DNA of 16,359 nucleotides, from positions 5,490 through 21,848 of the forward strand of contig DKAS01000094.1 of the NCBI GenBank assembly GCA_002448875.1. The letters run 5' to 3'. Numbering within the stretch: the first letter of the stretch is position 1; the number at the start of each line of letters is the position of its first letter. Positions 1 through 7,197 of this stretch are shown piece by piece. The notes under the pieces were generated by a model. That model was not told where the DNA came from. It ran no database searches and saw nothing but the letters and a program-made list of their open reading frames with translations. The DNA comes from Proteobacteria bacterium UBA6920 (GTDB lineage: Bacteria > Pseudomonadota > Gammaproteobacteria > SG8-11). Both the position numbers and the translations under genes were made by a program.

Positions 1-16
1 AGGCCGTTCTGTCTGG

Positions 17-418
17 CTAGAGTTTTGGCCAGGCCGTAAACTGCGGCAGATCATCGCAGATCACGTCCCAGTTGGCCTTGGATGCGGTAAAGATATGACA
101 CTTGGGCTTCTCCCGCACGTCTGAATCAATCGTGCCCAGGCGTACCCGAATCTGCCTGGGATGACTGTCGTTGATGCTCATCACCGGCGAACCGCAGTGC
201 CGGCAGAAGTATTTGGTCTTACCCGGCACATGCGCGTAACTTGACAACAGGTCCCTGCCCTGCAGGAACTGAAATTTGTCATCATCCACCCAGCCATTGG
301 TGGCATAGGCACTGCCCTGCACTTTGCGGCAATCGACGCAGTGGCAGAATACGATGTCGTTGATCGGCCCAGCAATGGCAAACCTGACCTTGCCGCACAA
401 ACAGCTTCCGTTATACAT
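17..418 (-). CDS. GFA/CENP-V family zinc protein (DUF636-like)
   Basis: A 133-residue protein of the glutathione-dependent formaldehyde-activating (GFA) family. It shows the family's cysteine pattern: CLC at residues 6-8, CHCxxC at 25-30 and CRHCG at 72-76, which normally hold one structural and one second zinc ion. The length is normal for a stand-alone GFA domain. I chose the ATG at 418 because the upstream minus-strand sequence carries AGGGGAGG at a suitable distance and the family usually begins with a short MxxGSCxCG stretch; a longer reading frame to 526 would overlap the divergent VOC gene. It is likely cytoplasmic, with no signal peptide. Most family members have no proven substrate, so formaldehyde activation should not be assumed. 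It shares an 82-base upstream region with the divergent VOC gene, so the two may be co-regulated. Fold assignment is sure, function is not. Confidence 0.9.
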   Translation of the reverse strand: MYNGSCLCGKVRFAIAGPINDIVFCHCVDCRKVQGSAYATNGWVDDDKFQFLQGRDLLSSYAHVPGKTKYFCRHCGSPVMSINDSHPRQIRVRLGTIDSDVREKPKCHIFTASKANWDVICDDLPQFTAWPKL

Positions 419-500
419 TCCGCCTCCCCTGATCCTCGTGTCTCGCGGTCTCATGGTAGAATAGGCGCCGTTCAGCGGCAAGCAAAAGCGGGGAAAGTCC

Positions 501-857
501 ATGATACGCAGCGTCGCCAATATCATGCTCAGCGTCAGCGATCTCGATAAAGCCTGCGCCTGGTATCAGGACATACTCGGCCTGACCCTGGTATACAAGA
601 ACAGCAAAACCGGTTATGCCGAACTTGACGTGGGCGGGACGCGCGTCGCCTTGCGCAACATCGCGCCTTACGGTCATGGCGGCAACCCCATGCTCAGCCT
701 GTACGCCTACCGCCTGGACAATACCGTGCAGCTGTTAAAGCAACGCGATGTGCAGTTTCTCGATGATGGCCGGATCCAAAGCGAGTTTTATGGCCGGCAT
801 ATCCGCCTGCAGGATCCGGATGGCAATATTCTCACCCTGTTTGAGGGCAATGATTAG
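501..857 (+). CDS. VOC family (glyoxalase/bleomycin-resistance fold) protein
   Basis: A 118-residue single-domain vicinal-oxygen-chelate protein. The N-terminal half has the family pattern VSDLDKACAWYQDILGL (residues 13-29). The C-terminal half has the paired motif with RLQDPDGNILTLFE, ending in the metal-ligand-type Glu. The His that many glyoxalases carry in the first strand is not evident here (VANIMLSV), so metal binding may differ from glyoxalase I. The start at 501 is preceded by GGGGAAAG. The gene is divergent from the GFA gene. Family members include glyoxalases, dioxygenases, epimerases and antibiotic-binding proteins, and the sequence does not tell which applies. Pairing with a GFA protein makes aldehyde or thiol-adduct handling an attractive but unproven guess. 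Confidence 0.88.
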   Translation: MIRSVANIMLSVSDLDKACAWYQDILGLTLVYKNSKTGYAELDVGGTRVALRNIAPYGHGGNPMLSLYAYRLDNTVQLLKQRDVQFLDDGRIQSEFYGRHIRLQDPDGNILTLFEGND

Positions 858-1131
858 GGCCGTGTTGGTCAGTGGTTTTCGCTGCCCGCAACGCCAGGCC
901 TGACTTGCCGCGACCTTTACCTCACAGTACACAGGCTTAAAAAACAATGAAAAAACAGGACTGGAGGTATCCTGAATGAAATTATAGCTTTACAATCATC
1001 GCGGGCTACGGTTAGCCTGCTACACTTAACCGCAAAGCATATATGAACAGCCTCTTAAGTCCCTCTCTTTATAGGGTAAAACTGTGGGTATATTAAAGAA
1101 TAGTAGCAAAAAGCACGACAATACATACTGA
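858..1131. other. Intergenic region without recognisable gene
   Basis: This 274-base stretch is clearly richer in A+T than the genes around it, particularly at 935-1130. A GGAGG followed by an ATG at about 978 opens only a three-codon frame. No convincing sigma-70 promoter with both hexamers, no strong terminator after the VOC gene and no RNA gene is visible. It presumably holds the promoter of the hydrolase/GGDEF-EAL pair. Confidence 0.5.
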
Positions 1132-2040
1132 ATGCCACTGCAGCAGACTGCCAACGATATGCTTCCATTCTCCCGGTATATGTCGATCGCGGCCGTACTC
1201 TGCCTGCTGCTGACTTATGCGCTACCAGCACGCTGCGAGACCGTCACCGCGACACTGCCCAGCGGCGTTGCGGTCAATGCCGAATATATCGTGGCCAGCC
1301 CGGAGAAACCGGCTATCATCGTGTTACACGGGTTTTTGCAAACCTACGAATTCATGTCAACCTGGAATATCGTCAATGGCCTGTCGTCGCTGGGCTATGC
1401 CGTACTCGCTCCCAACATTTCCCTCGGCGTCCCCGATCGCAAGCAAAGCGCGCAATGCCAGGCCGCGCATACGCATACCTTCGCCAGCGATTTATCCGAA
1501 CTGGACTTCTGGGCCGATTGGCTGCAGAAAAAAGGCTATAAATCCCTGATCCTGATCGGCCACAGCTGGGGCAGTCAATATCTGCTGGGCTACAAAGTCA
1601 GCCGGCCAAAGGCGCCGGTCATCGGTCTGATCGCCATCAGCCTGGTGCGCAGCCACGAAAGCCGCGGCGTCCGTCAACAGCAGATCACCCTGGCCAAATC
1701 CCGGATCAAAGAACACGCTTCCGGACTGCAACCCTACAAGCTGAGTTTCTGCGAAGATTTCATGGCCACCCCGCAGAGTTATTTGTCGTACGCGGAGTGG
1801 AGCGACCAGAAGGTACTGGATACCCTGGCGCAGCTCAAACACAACCAGACTCCCACCTATGTGATAATCGGCGGGCAGGACAAACGCAGTGACTCCGCAT
1901 GGTTGAAGGAAGTCAGGGCCAGAGCGACGGAACTGGCGGTGATCGAGGGTGCCAATCATTTCTTCTCGGATGCTTTTGAGTTCGAATTGAATGACCGACT
2001 GGAAAAAATACTGCATTTGATCGACGCGAAAACGCAATAG
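1132..2040 (+). CDS. Exported alpha/beta hydrolase
   Basis: A 302-residue alpha/beta-hydrolase-fold enzyme. The oxyanion-hole HG is at residues 66-67 (VLHGF), the nucleophile elbow GHSWGS places Ser145, the probable acid is Asp250 (GGQDKRSD), and the catalytic His276 is in GANHFF. Residues about 17-35 are hydrophobic and end in ALPARC, so the protein is probably exported to the periplasm or envelope. No strong ribosome binding site stands before the ATG at 1132; in-frame ATGs at 1159 and 1180 would give a more standard signal peptide, so the true start may be one of them. Its stop is 6 bases before the GGDEF-EAL start, which suggests co-transcription and translational coupling. The substrate is unknown: an esterase, lipase or peptidase-like role is possible. 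Confidence 0.85.
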   Translation: MPLQQTANDMLPFSRYMSIAAVLCLLLTYALPARCETVTATLPSGVAVNAEYIVASPEKPAIIVLHGFLQTYEFMSTWNIVNGLSSLGYAVLAPNISLGVPDRKQSAQCQAAHTHTFASDLSELDFWADWLQKKGYKSLILIGHSWGSQYLLGYKVSRPKAPVIGLIAISLVRSHESRGVRQQQITLAKSRIKEHASGLQPYKLSFCEDFMATPQSYLSYAEWSDQKVLDTLAQLKHNQTPTYVIIGGQDKRSDSAWLKEVRARATELAVIEGANHFFSDAFEFELNDRLEKILHLIDAKTQ

Positions 2041-2046
2041 GTCCGC

Positions 2047-4320
2047 ATGTGGTGGCATAAATTGAACAAAAGATATTTTCCGATATCTTTTTACCTTTAC
2101 ATCTTCGTCCTGCTGGCCATCGCGCCCGCGGGCATAACCACTTATCTCTCCATCAACAACGCTTACCGCATCCAGCGCCAGGCCGAAGAGGAAAATATTC
2201 ATCGCGCCAACACCGAATTGCGCACCGAGGTGCACCGCCTCAGCGACGATTTGTTGAAAATCACCGCCAATCTGGCCGGCTGGGACGAAACGCGCGCTCT
2301 GTTCGTTGACGCCACCTACTACAACTACTGGCGTGACATCCGCGTCAAGGACCTGGCGCAGGCCAGCGGCATCCTGGACGCCGCCGATCTCTACCGCGAC
2401 AACGGCGCCGCGTTGACCAGTGATTACATCCTGACGCCGCAGGCCCACCCGGTGGCCATTGCCGGCCCCGCGGTGATGCGCCAGGCCGCATCCTATTACC
2501 TGGTATACTTCCAGCCGATCACGGTAGCCAGCGCCGGCAAGAACCGGCTGCTGGGCTATGTCGGCGCGCGCATGAACCTCGATGCCGTCACCGAATCGAT
2601 CAACAGCGCCGAAAACTCGCACATCAACAAGATCGAGTGGATGCTGCCGAGCAACGAACCCGTCGCCCTGGAAGAGGCCATCAGAACCGCCAGGCTGGAC
2701 GTGGCCGCCATTCCCGAAATCAAGGAATTTTCCGATATCATTCGCACCGGCTTCACCGAGTTTCTGCTTTACACCCTCACGCTCATCATTTTCTGGACCG
2801 TGCTGCTGTCCCTGTCGGTAGCCAGACCCCTGGGCCGGCTGGCGAAGTACCTGCAGGATGTCTATTCCGGCCATGCCGATACCATCCCGGTGAATTTCCA
2901 CGGCGTGATCAAGATCCGCGAGCTGGAGGACGTGCGCGAGGCGATCAACGACTATAAACACCGCTTCCAGTCCGCCACCAAGACCCTGGAAGAAAAAAAC
3001 AAGGAACTGATGCACCTGACCTATCACGATCCGCTGACCGGACGCTACAACCGGCGCGCGTTCACCGCCCGCCTGGAACACGCGCTGGAAACCGCCGTCA
3101 TCGAAAACAAGCAGCATGCCCTGTGCTACATCGATATGGATCAGTTCAAGATCGTCAACGACACCTGCGGCCACGTTGCCGGCGACGAATTGTTGAAACA
3201 GGTGGCGATGCTGCTGGAAAGCGAAATTCGCGATTCCGACATGCTGGCGCGGCTGGGTGGCGACGAGTTCGGCGTATTGCTCGAAGGCTGCAATCTGGAT
3301 AAGGCGGAAGAAGTCGCCGAGGCCATGCGCCAGAAAGTCAAAACTCATCGTTTCATCTGGCACGACAAGCCCTTTGACATCGGCATCAGCATCGGCCTGG
3401 TGCCGATCACCGCCGACAACGCCAATATCGGCGAAATCTGGCGCAACGCCGATGCCGCCTGCTACGTGGCCAAGGATTCCGGGCGCAATCGTCTGCATAT
3501 CTACCAGGAACACGACACTGAACTGGTGCAGCGTTACGGGGAGATGCAATGGGTTTCGCGCCTGAAACAGGCGCTGGATGAAAACCGTTTCGTGCTCTAC
3601 GCCCAGCTGATCAAGCCCCTGCACCCGGGCGACAACTCCCAGCACTATGAGGTGCTGCTGCGCCTGCGCGAGGGCAACGGCGACCTGATTCTGCCGATGG
3701 CGTTCATTCCGGCCGCCGAGCGCTACAATGAGATGCCCTATATTGACCGCTGGGTGATAGAAAACACGCTGCGGCACTTCCACAACATCAAATCGCACCA
3801 TGGCGGGAAAATCAATCTGTCCATCAATCTGTCGGGACAATCCATCGGCAACCAGGAAGTGCTGGAATTGATCAAGAACAGCATCGACACCTACAATATC
3901 GATCCCCGCCAGTTGTGCTTCGAGATCACCGAAACCGCGGCCATGAGCAATCTTGCCGATGCCATGCATTTCATTCACAGCCTGCGCTCCCTGGGTTGCC
4001 GGTTTTCCCTTGACGATTTCGGCAGCGGCCTGAGTTCCTTCGGTTACCTGAGCAACCTGGAGGTGGACTACATCAAGATCTACGGCGAATTCATCCGCAA
4101 CGTCAGCACTGACGCTTTGAGCCGCACCATCGTCGGCGCCATCAACCAGATCGGCCACGTCATGGGTGTGAAGACCATCGCCGAATTCGTTGAAAATGAA
4201 GCCCTGGTCAAGCCGCTGACGGACCTGGGCATCGACTATATCCAGGGTATCGCCATCCACAAACCCGCCCCGCTCAGCGAACTGTTCGCCGGCCTCAGCC
4301 GGGTGGCCAATTCCAAATAA
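2047..4320 (+). CDS. Membrane GGDEF-EAL cyclic-di-GMP protein with CHASE4-like sensor
   Basis: A 757-residue inner-membrane protein expected to make and/or degrade cyclic di-GMP. Order of parts: TM1 about 13-34; periplasmic sensor about 35-238 with a CHASE4-like GWDET...YYNYW segment at 78-95; TM2 about 239-258; a HAMP-like linker and helix to about 322; GGDEF domain about 323-486; EAL domain about 500-750. The GGDEF site is intact (404-408), as is the RxxD inhibitory site (395-398). In the EAL domain the signature reads EVL (535-537), and Asn594, Glu626, Asp656-Asp657, Lys677, Glu713 and Gln733 are in the expected places. The Asp normally found two residues after that Lys (KID) is Tyr679. 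The start follows the hydrolase stop by 6 bases, and the TAG stop plus the next G forms part of a weak Shine-Dalgarno. Cyclase activity is likely; phosphodiesterase activity is less certain. Confidence 0.95.
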   Translation: MWWHKLNKRYFPISFYLYIFVLLAIAPAGITTYLSINNAYRIQRQAEEENIHRANTELRTEVHRLSDDLLKITANLAGWDETRALFVDATYYNYWRDIRVKDLAQASGILDAADLYRDNGAALTSDYILTPQAHPVAIAGPAVMRQAASYYLVYFQPITVASAGKNRLLGYVGARMNLDAVTESINSAENSHINKIEWMLPSNEPVALEEAIRTARLDVAAIPEIKEFSDIIRTGFTEFLLYTLTLIIFWTVLLSLSVARPLGRLAKYLQDVYSGHADTIPVNFHGVIKIRELEDVREAINDYKHRFQSATKTLEEKNKELMHLTYHDPLTGRYNRRAFTARLEHALETAVIENKQHALCYIDMDQFKIVNDTCGHVAGDELLKQVAMLLESEIRDSDMLARLGGDEFGVLLEGCNLDKAEEVAEAMRQKVKTHRFIWHDKPFDIGISIGLVPITADNANIGEIWRNADAACYVAKDSGRNRLHIYQEHDTELVQRYGEMQWVSRLKQALDENRFVLYAQLIKPLHPGDNSQHYEVLLRLREGNGDLILPMAFIPAAERYNEMPYIDRWVIENTLRHFHNIKSHHGGKINLSINLSGQSIGNQEVLELIKNSIDTYNIDPRQLCFEITETAAMSNLADAMHFIHSLRSLGCRFSLDDFGSGLSSFGYLSNLEVDYIKIYGEFIRNVSTDALSRTIVGAINQIGHVMGVKTIAEFVENEALVKPLTDLGIDYIQGIAIHKPAPLSELFAGLSRVANSK

Positions 4321-4356
4321 GCGGCGCGCGCTCCACCAACGCACGGAGTCGATTGT

Positions 4357-4827
4357 ATGCAATGGCTGCAAGGTGAATTCCTGGTCTCGGACGCACACGC
4401 CTCCCTGGATGTCGACGTGATACATGAATTTCTATGCACCTCCTACTGGGCCAAAGGCATCCCGCGCCAGCGGGTGGAAACCTCACTCAGCAACTCCCTG
4501 TGTTTTGGTCTTTACCATCAGGCCGCGCAAATCGGCTTCGCCCGGGCAATCACCGATCGGGCCACTTTTGCCTATCTTGCCGATGTCTTCGTGCTCCCGG
4601 CTTATCGCGGACGCGGCCTGGGCAAGTGGCTGATATCCTGCGTCCAGTCTCACCCCGACCTAAAGGGGCTGCGCCGCTGGCTGCTGGCCACTGCCGACGC
4701 CCATGATCTGTACCGAAGCCAGGGATTCAGCCCACTGCGCAACCCCCAATGGTTCATGGAGATCAATGATCCCGATATCTACTTGCGCGCTGGCGCCATA
4801 GCGCCTGCCTTTCCCGTAGCGGACTGA
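4357..4827 (+). CDS. GNAT family N-acetyltransferase
   Basis: A 156-residue single-domain GNAT acetyltransferase. The acetyl-CoA pyrophosphate-binding motif A is clear at residues 77-90 (VFVLPAYRGRGLGK), followed by the usual helix and a late strand with LYRSQGF (118-124), the family's C-terminal signature. It would transfer acetyl from acetyl-CoA to an amine of a small molecule or protein; the acceptor cannot be told. The start at 4357 has GGAG about 9 bases upstream. It lies 36 bases after the GGDEF-EAL gene on the same strand and may be read through from it. No terminator is visible on either side. The last 15 residues are Ala/Pro-rich and probably lie outside the fold. Confidence 0.9.
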   Translation: MQWLQGEFLVSDAHASLDVDVIHEFLCTSYWAKGIPRQRVETSLSNSLCFGLYHQAAQIGFARAITDRATFAYLADVFVLPAYRGRGLGKWLISCVQSHPDLKGLRRWLLATADAHDLYRSQGFSPLRNPQWFMEINDPDIYLRAGAIAPAFPVAD

Positions 4828-4854
4828 ATTTTTCATTGCACCGGTAGCTCTTGT

Positions 4855-4886
4855 CGGCACGAACGGGCTATAATGCGTACGTGCCG
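4855..4886. promoter_or_regulatory. Inverted repeat around a TATAAT box (candidate operator/promoter)
   Basis: A perfect 7-base inverted repeat, CGGCACG (4855-4861) and CGTGCCG (4880-4886), encloses 18 bases that contain a consensus TATAAT at 4869-4874. A wider pair, CACCGG (4839-4844) and CCGGTG (4884-4889), overlaps the same dyad. It sits 46 bases before the phospholipid operon start. No good -35 hexamer exists at 16-18 bases; the nearby TTGTCG is only 12 bases away. This arrangement suggests a regulator-controlled promoter. It is inference from sequence alone. Confidence 0.35.
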
Positions 4887-4931
4887 GTGGAAATATCGAC
4901 ACCGCCGGCGCATTCAGTCGCCAGGAAGCCT

Positions 4932-5570
4932 ATGACCGCAACGGATTCGACCGCCAGCCGCCGCCCCATCGCCGCCCGTTCCAGCGCCTGGGCGCAGAAA
5001 ACCGCCGCCTGGCTCGCGGCCTCCAGCGTAACTCCCAACCAGATTTCTGTCGCCAGCATCGTCTTCGCCGGCATCGGCGCCGCTTTGCTGCTGTTGCCAG
5101 CGGCGGCCGCCGGCATGATCGGCTGCGCGCTGGCGGTGCAGGCGCGTTTGCTCTGCAACCTGCTGGACGGCATGGTGGCGATGGAAGGCGGTAAGAAATC
5201 CGCGGTCGGCGCCCTGTACAATGAGTTTCCCGACCGGATCGCCGATTCATTGTTGATTATCGCCCTGGGTTACGCCGTCGCTCAGCCTGCCCTGGGCTGG
5301 CTGGGCGCACTGGCCGCCGCCCTCACCGCCTACGTGCGGATTTTCGGCGGCTCTCTGGGCTTGCCCCAGGATTTTCGCGGCCCCATGGCCAAACAGCATC
5401 GCATGGCGGTACTGACCGTCGCCTGCGTCATCGGCGCAGGCGAAAATCTGTGGGCGGGCAGCCTCTACACTCTGACTTTCGCCTGCATTGTCATCGCCCT
5501 GGGTTCGCTGCTCACCTGCGTCACCCGCACCCTGGCCATCGTCACCCTGCTCAGGCAGCGCGCACCATGA
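4932..5570 (+). CDS. CDP-alcohol phosphatidyltransferase family membrane protein, variant motif
   Basis: A 212-residue integral membrane enzyme of the CDP-alcohol phosphotransferase family, which joins the phosphatidyl group of CDP-diacylglycerol to an alcohol. The family motif DxxDGxxAR-x8-GxxxDxxxD appears in altered form: N76, D79, G80, A83, M84 in place of Arg, G93, N97, D101. A further Asp at 105 gives D101-x3-D105, so the last pair may instead be shifted by four residues. About five or six hydrophobic segments follow residue 35. I chose ATG 4932 because AGGAAG lies just upstream; a TTG at 4851 in the same frame has no ribosome site and adds a nonconserved tail. The gene overlaps the acyltransferase by ATGA. 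The headgroup alcohol is unknown; ynbA-like is the nearest description. Confidence 0.85.
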   Translation: MTATDSTASRRPIAARSSAWAQKTAAWLAASSVTPNQISVASIVFAGIGAALLLLPAAAAGMIGCALAVQARLLCNLLDGMVAMEGGKKSAVGALYNEFPDRIADSLLIIALGYAVAQPALGWLGALAAALTAYVRIFGGSLGLPQDFRGPMAKQHRMAVLTVACVIGAGENLWAGSLYTLTFACIVIALGSLLTCVTRTLAIVTLLRQRAP

Positions 5571-6175
5571 TCGTCGTGTTCTGGTCACGCCTCATGATTC
5601 TGCTGGTGCGCGCTCTGATCGGCGCCGCGCCGCGCTGGCTGGGCAGCGAGCCCGCGGCCGGCTTGCGCATATATTTCGCCAACCATTCCAGCCATCTGGA
5701 CACCCTGGCGTTGTGGTCGGCACTGCCACCCGAACTGCGCCTGCGCACCCGGCCGGTCGCCGCCGCTGACTACTGGAATCACGGCAGGTTGCGTCGTTTT
5801 ATCGCCCAACGGGTACTCAACGCGGTGCTTATCGATCGCCAGGGCGGCGACCGACACAGTAATCCGCTGCAGCCCCTGTTTGACGCCCTGGATCATGGCG
5901 ATTCACTGATATTTTTCCCGGAAGGCACGCGCCGCCTGCAGGCGCTGCCCGATACCTTCAAACCCGGCCTGTATCATCTGGCCAGCCGTTTTCCTGCGGC
6001 GGAACTGATACCGGTATACCTGGAAAACCTGCACCGCAGCCTGCCTAAGGGCAGTTATTTTCCCCTGCCGCTGATTTGCACCGTGCGTTTCGGCGCGGCG
6101 CTGCCACGCCAGAGCGAAGAAAACAAGAACGATTTTCTGCGCAGGGCGCGTGACGCCGTGGTGGCCCTGGCGTGA
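5567..6175 (+). CDS. PlsC-type 1-acylglycerol-3-phosphate acyltransferase
   Basis: A 202-residue glycerolipid acyltransferase. The catalytic HX4D motif is NHSSHLD (His40, Asp45) and the substrate-binding motif is FPEGTR (117-122), followed by an IPVYL segment (148-152) like family motif IV. An N-terminal hydrophobic stretch (about 2-20) probably anchors it to the inner membrane. The expected reaction is acylation of lysophosphatidic acid to phosphatidic acid, which is the substrate of the next gene product. The protein is shorter than E. coli PlsC (about 245 residues) but complete. The start ATG at 5567 overlaps the preceding TGA (ATGA), and its stop overlaps the next GTG. An in-frame upstream extension is out of register with the transferase gene and is rejected. 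The acyl acceptor could also be a different lysophospholipid. Confidence 0.92.
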   Translation: MIVVFWSRLMILLVRALIGAAPRWLGSEPAAGLRIYFANHSSHLDTLALWSALPPELRLRTRPVAAADYWNHGRLRRFIAQRVLNAVLIDRQGGDRHSNPLQPLFDALDHGDSLIFFPEGTRRLQALPDTFKPGLYHLASRFPAAELIPVYLENLHRSLPKGSYFPLPLICTVRFGAALPRQSEENKNDFLRRARDAVVALA

Positions 6176-7116
6176 GCGCGCAACAGAAATTCTATTGGTT
6201 GATCGCCGGCATCGTCGGCCTGTTGCTGCTGGCCTCGCTCAGCGGCCGGGTGCTGCGCGCGCGCCTGCAGAGTGAAAGCGGCCGCGCCACGGTGGACAAC
6301 CTGATCGCCCGGGTGCGCGCCTGGTGGGTGATGGTCGGCGTCTTCTGCGTCGCCTTCCTGCTGGGCAATATCGCCACCATCGTCATGTTCGCCCTGATCT
6401 CATTTTTCACCCTGCGCGAGTTCATTACGCTGACGCCGACCCGGCCGGCGGACCATCGCTCGCTGTCGATCGCTTTTGTCGTGCTGATCCCCGCGCAATA
6501 CTATTTGATCGCCACCGACTGGTATGGCTTGTTTTCCATTTTCATTCCGGTCTACGGCTTTCTCCTGCTGCCGACGCTGGCGGTGATTTCACAGGACACC
6601 GAGCAATTTCTCGAACGCTGCTCCAAGATTCAGTGGGCGGTCATGCTTACCATCTATTGCATCAGCCATGTGCCCGCCCTGCTGCTGCTCGACATTCCCG
6701 GCTACGAGGGGCAAAACGCCCTGCTACTGTTCTATATGCTGCTGGTGGTGCAGATGAGTGATGTGCTGCAGTACGTATTCGGCAAGTTGTTCGGCAAAAC
6801 CAAGTTGGCGCCGGTTGTCAGCCCGTCGAAAACGGTGGAAGGGCTGGTAGGCGGCGCCGCCAGCGCCACCCTGCTGGGTGCCGCCATGTGGTGGATCACA
6901 CCGTTCACCCCACTACAGGCCGCGGCCATGGCTCTGGCCACGGTTACTATGGGATTTGTCGGCGGCCTGGTGCTGTCCGCGGTCAAACGCAGCCTCGGCG
7001 CCAAGGACTGGGGCAGCATGATTCAGGGCCATGGCGGCATGATGGACAGAATGGACTCGGTCAGCTTCGCCGCACCGGTGTTTTTCCACCTGACCCGTTA
7101 TTTCTTCACTCCCTGA
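6172..7116 (+). CDS. CdsA-like phosphatidate cytidylyltransferase
   Basis: A 314-residue polytopic membrane enzyme that should convert phosphatidate and CTP to CDP-diacylglycerol. The complete CdsA signature is at residues 269-295: SAVKRS, then KDW at 278-280, GHGG at 286-289 and DRMD at 292-295. The family's SPSKTVEG segment is at 217-224, and an acidic QMSD is at 194-197. About eight hydrophobic helices are visible. The GTG start overlaps the acyltransferase stop (GTGA), as expected for translational coupling. Its product would feed the transferase encoded first in the operon. Because most bacteria keep their essential cdsA near lpxC/dxr genes, this is probably a second, specialised copy like E. 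coli ynbB; that is inference, since the rest of the genome is not visible. Confidence 0.93.
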   Translation: MSAQQKFYWLIAGIVGLLLLASLSGRVLRARLQSESGRATVDNLIARVRAWWVMVGVFCVAFLLGNIATIVMFALISFFTLREFITLTPTRPADHRSLSIAFVVLIPAQYYLIATDWYGLFSIFIPVYGFLLLPTLAVISQDTEQFLERCSKIQWAVMLTIYCISHVPALLLLDIPGYEGQNALLLFYMLLVVQMSDVLQYVFGKLFGKTKLAPVVSPSKTVEGLVGGAASATLLGAAMWWITPFTPLQAAAMALATVTMGFVGGLVLSAVKRSLGAKDWGSMIQGHGGMMDRMDSVSFAAPVFFHLTRYFFTP

Positions 7117-7197
7117 CCCGCCCAGCCCACCCAACTTGTATCACCGCGCGCAAAGGCATAAGCTAGGAGTGACCATCGCGCACGAGGAAGCCCGATC

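Noticed and set aside
1001..1020. GGCTA...TAGCC hairpin in the gap before the hydrolase gene
   Set aside because: A 5-base stem without a T tract is too weak to call a terminator or operator.
1492..4425. A 977-codon open frame on the minus strand opposite the hydrolase end and GGDEF-EAL gene
   Set aside because: It lies antisense to a gene with unmistakable GGDEF and EAL motifs. Its composition (rich in Gln, Val, Gly, His) is typical of antisense frames in GC-rich genes, and no domain is recognisable.
4851..4874. TTGTCG plus TATAAT as a complete sigma-70 promoter
   Set aside because: The spacer is 12 bases, too short for a normal promoter. Only the -10 box is kept as part of the candidate operator region.
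4851..4931. TTG start at 4851 for the CDP-alcohol phosphatidyltransferase
   Set aside because: It has no ribosome binding site, and its reading would pass through the TATAAT and inverted repeat. ATG 4932 has AGGAAG directly upstream.
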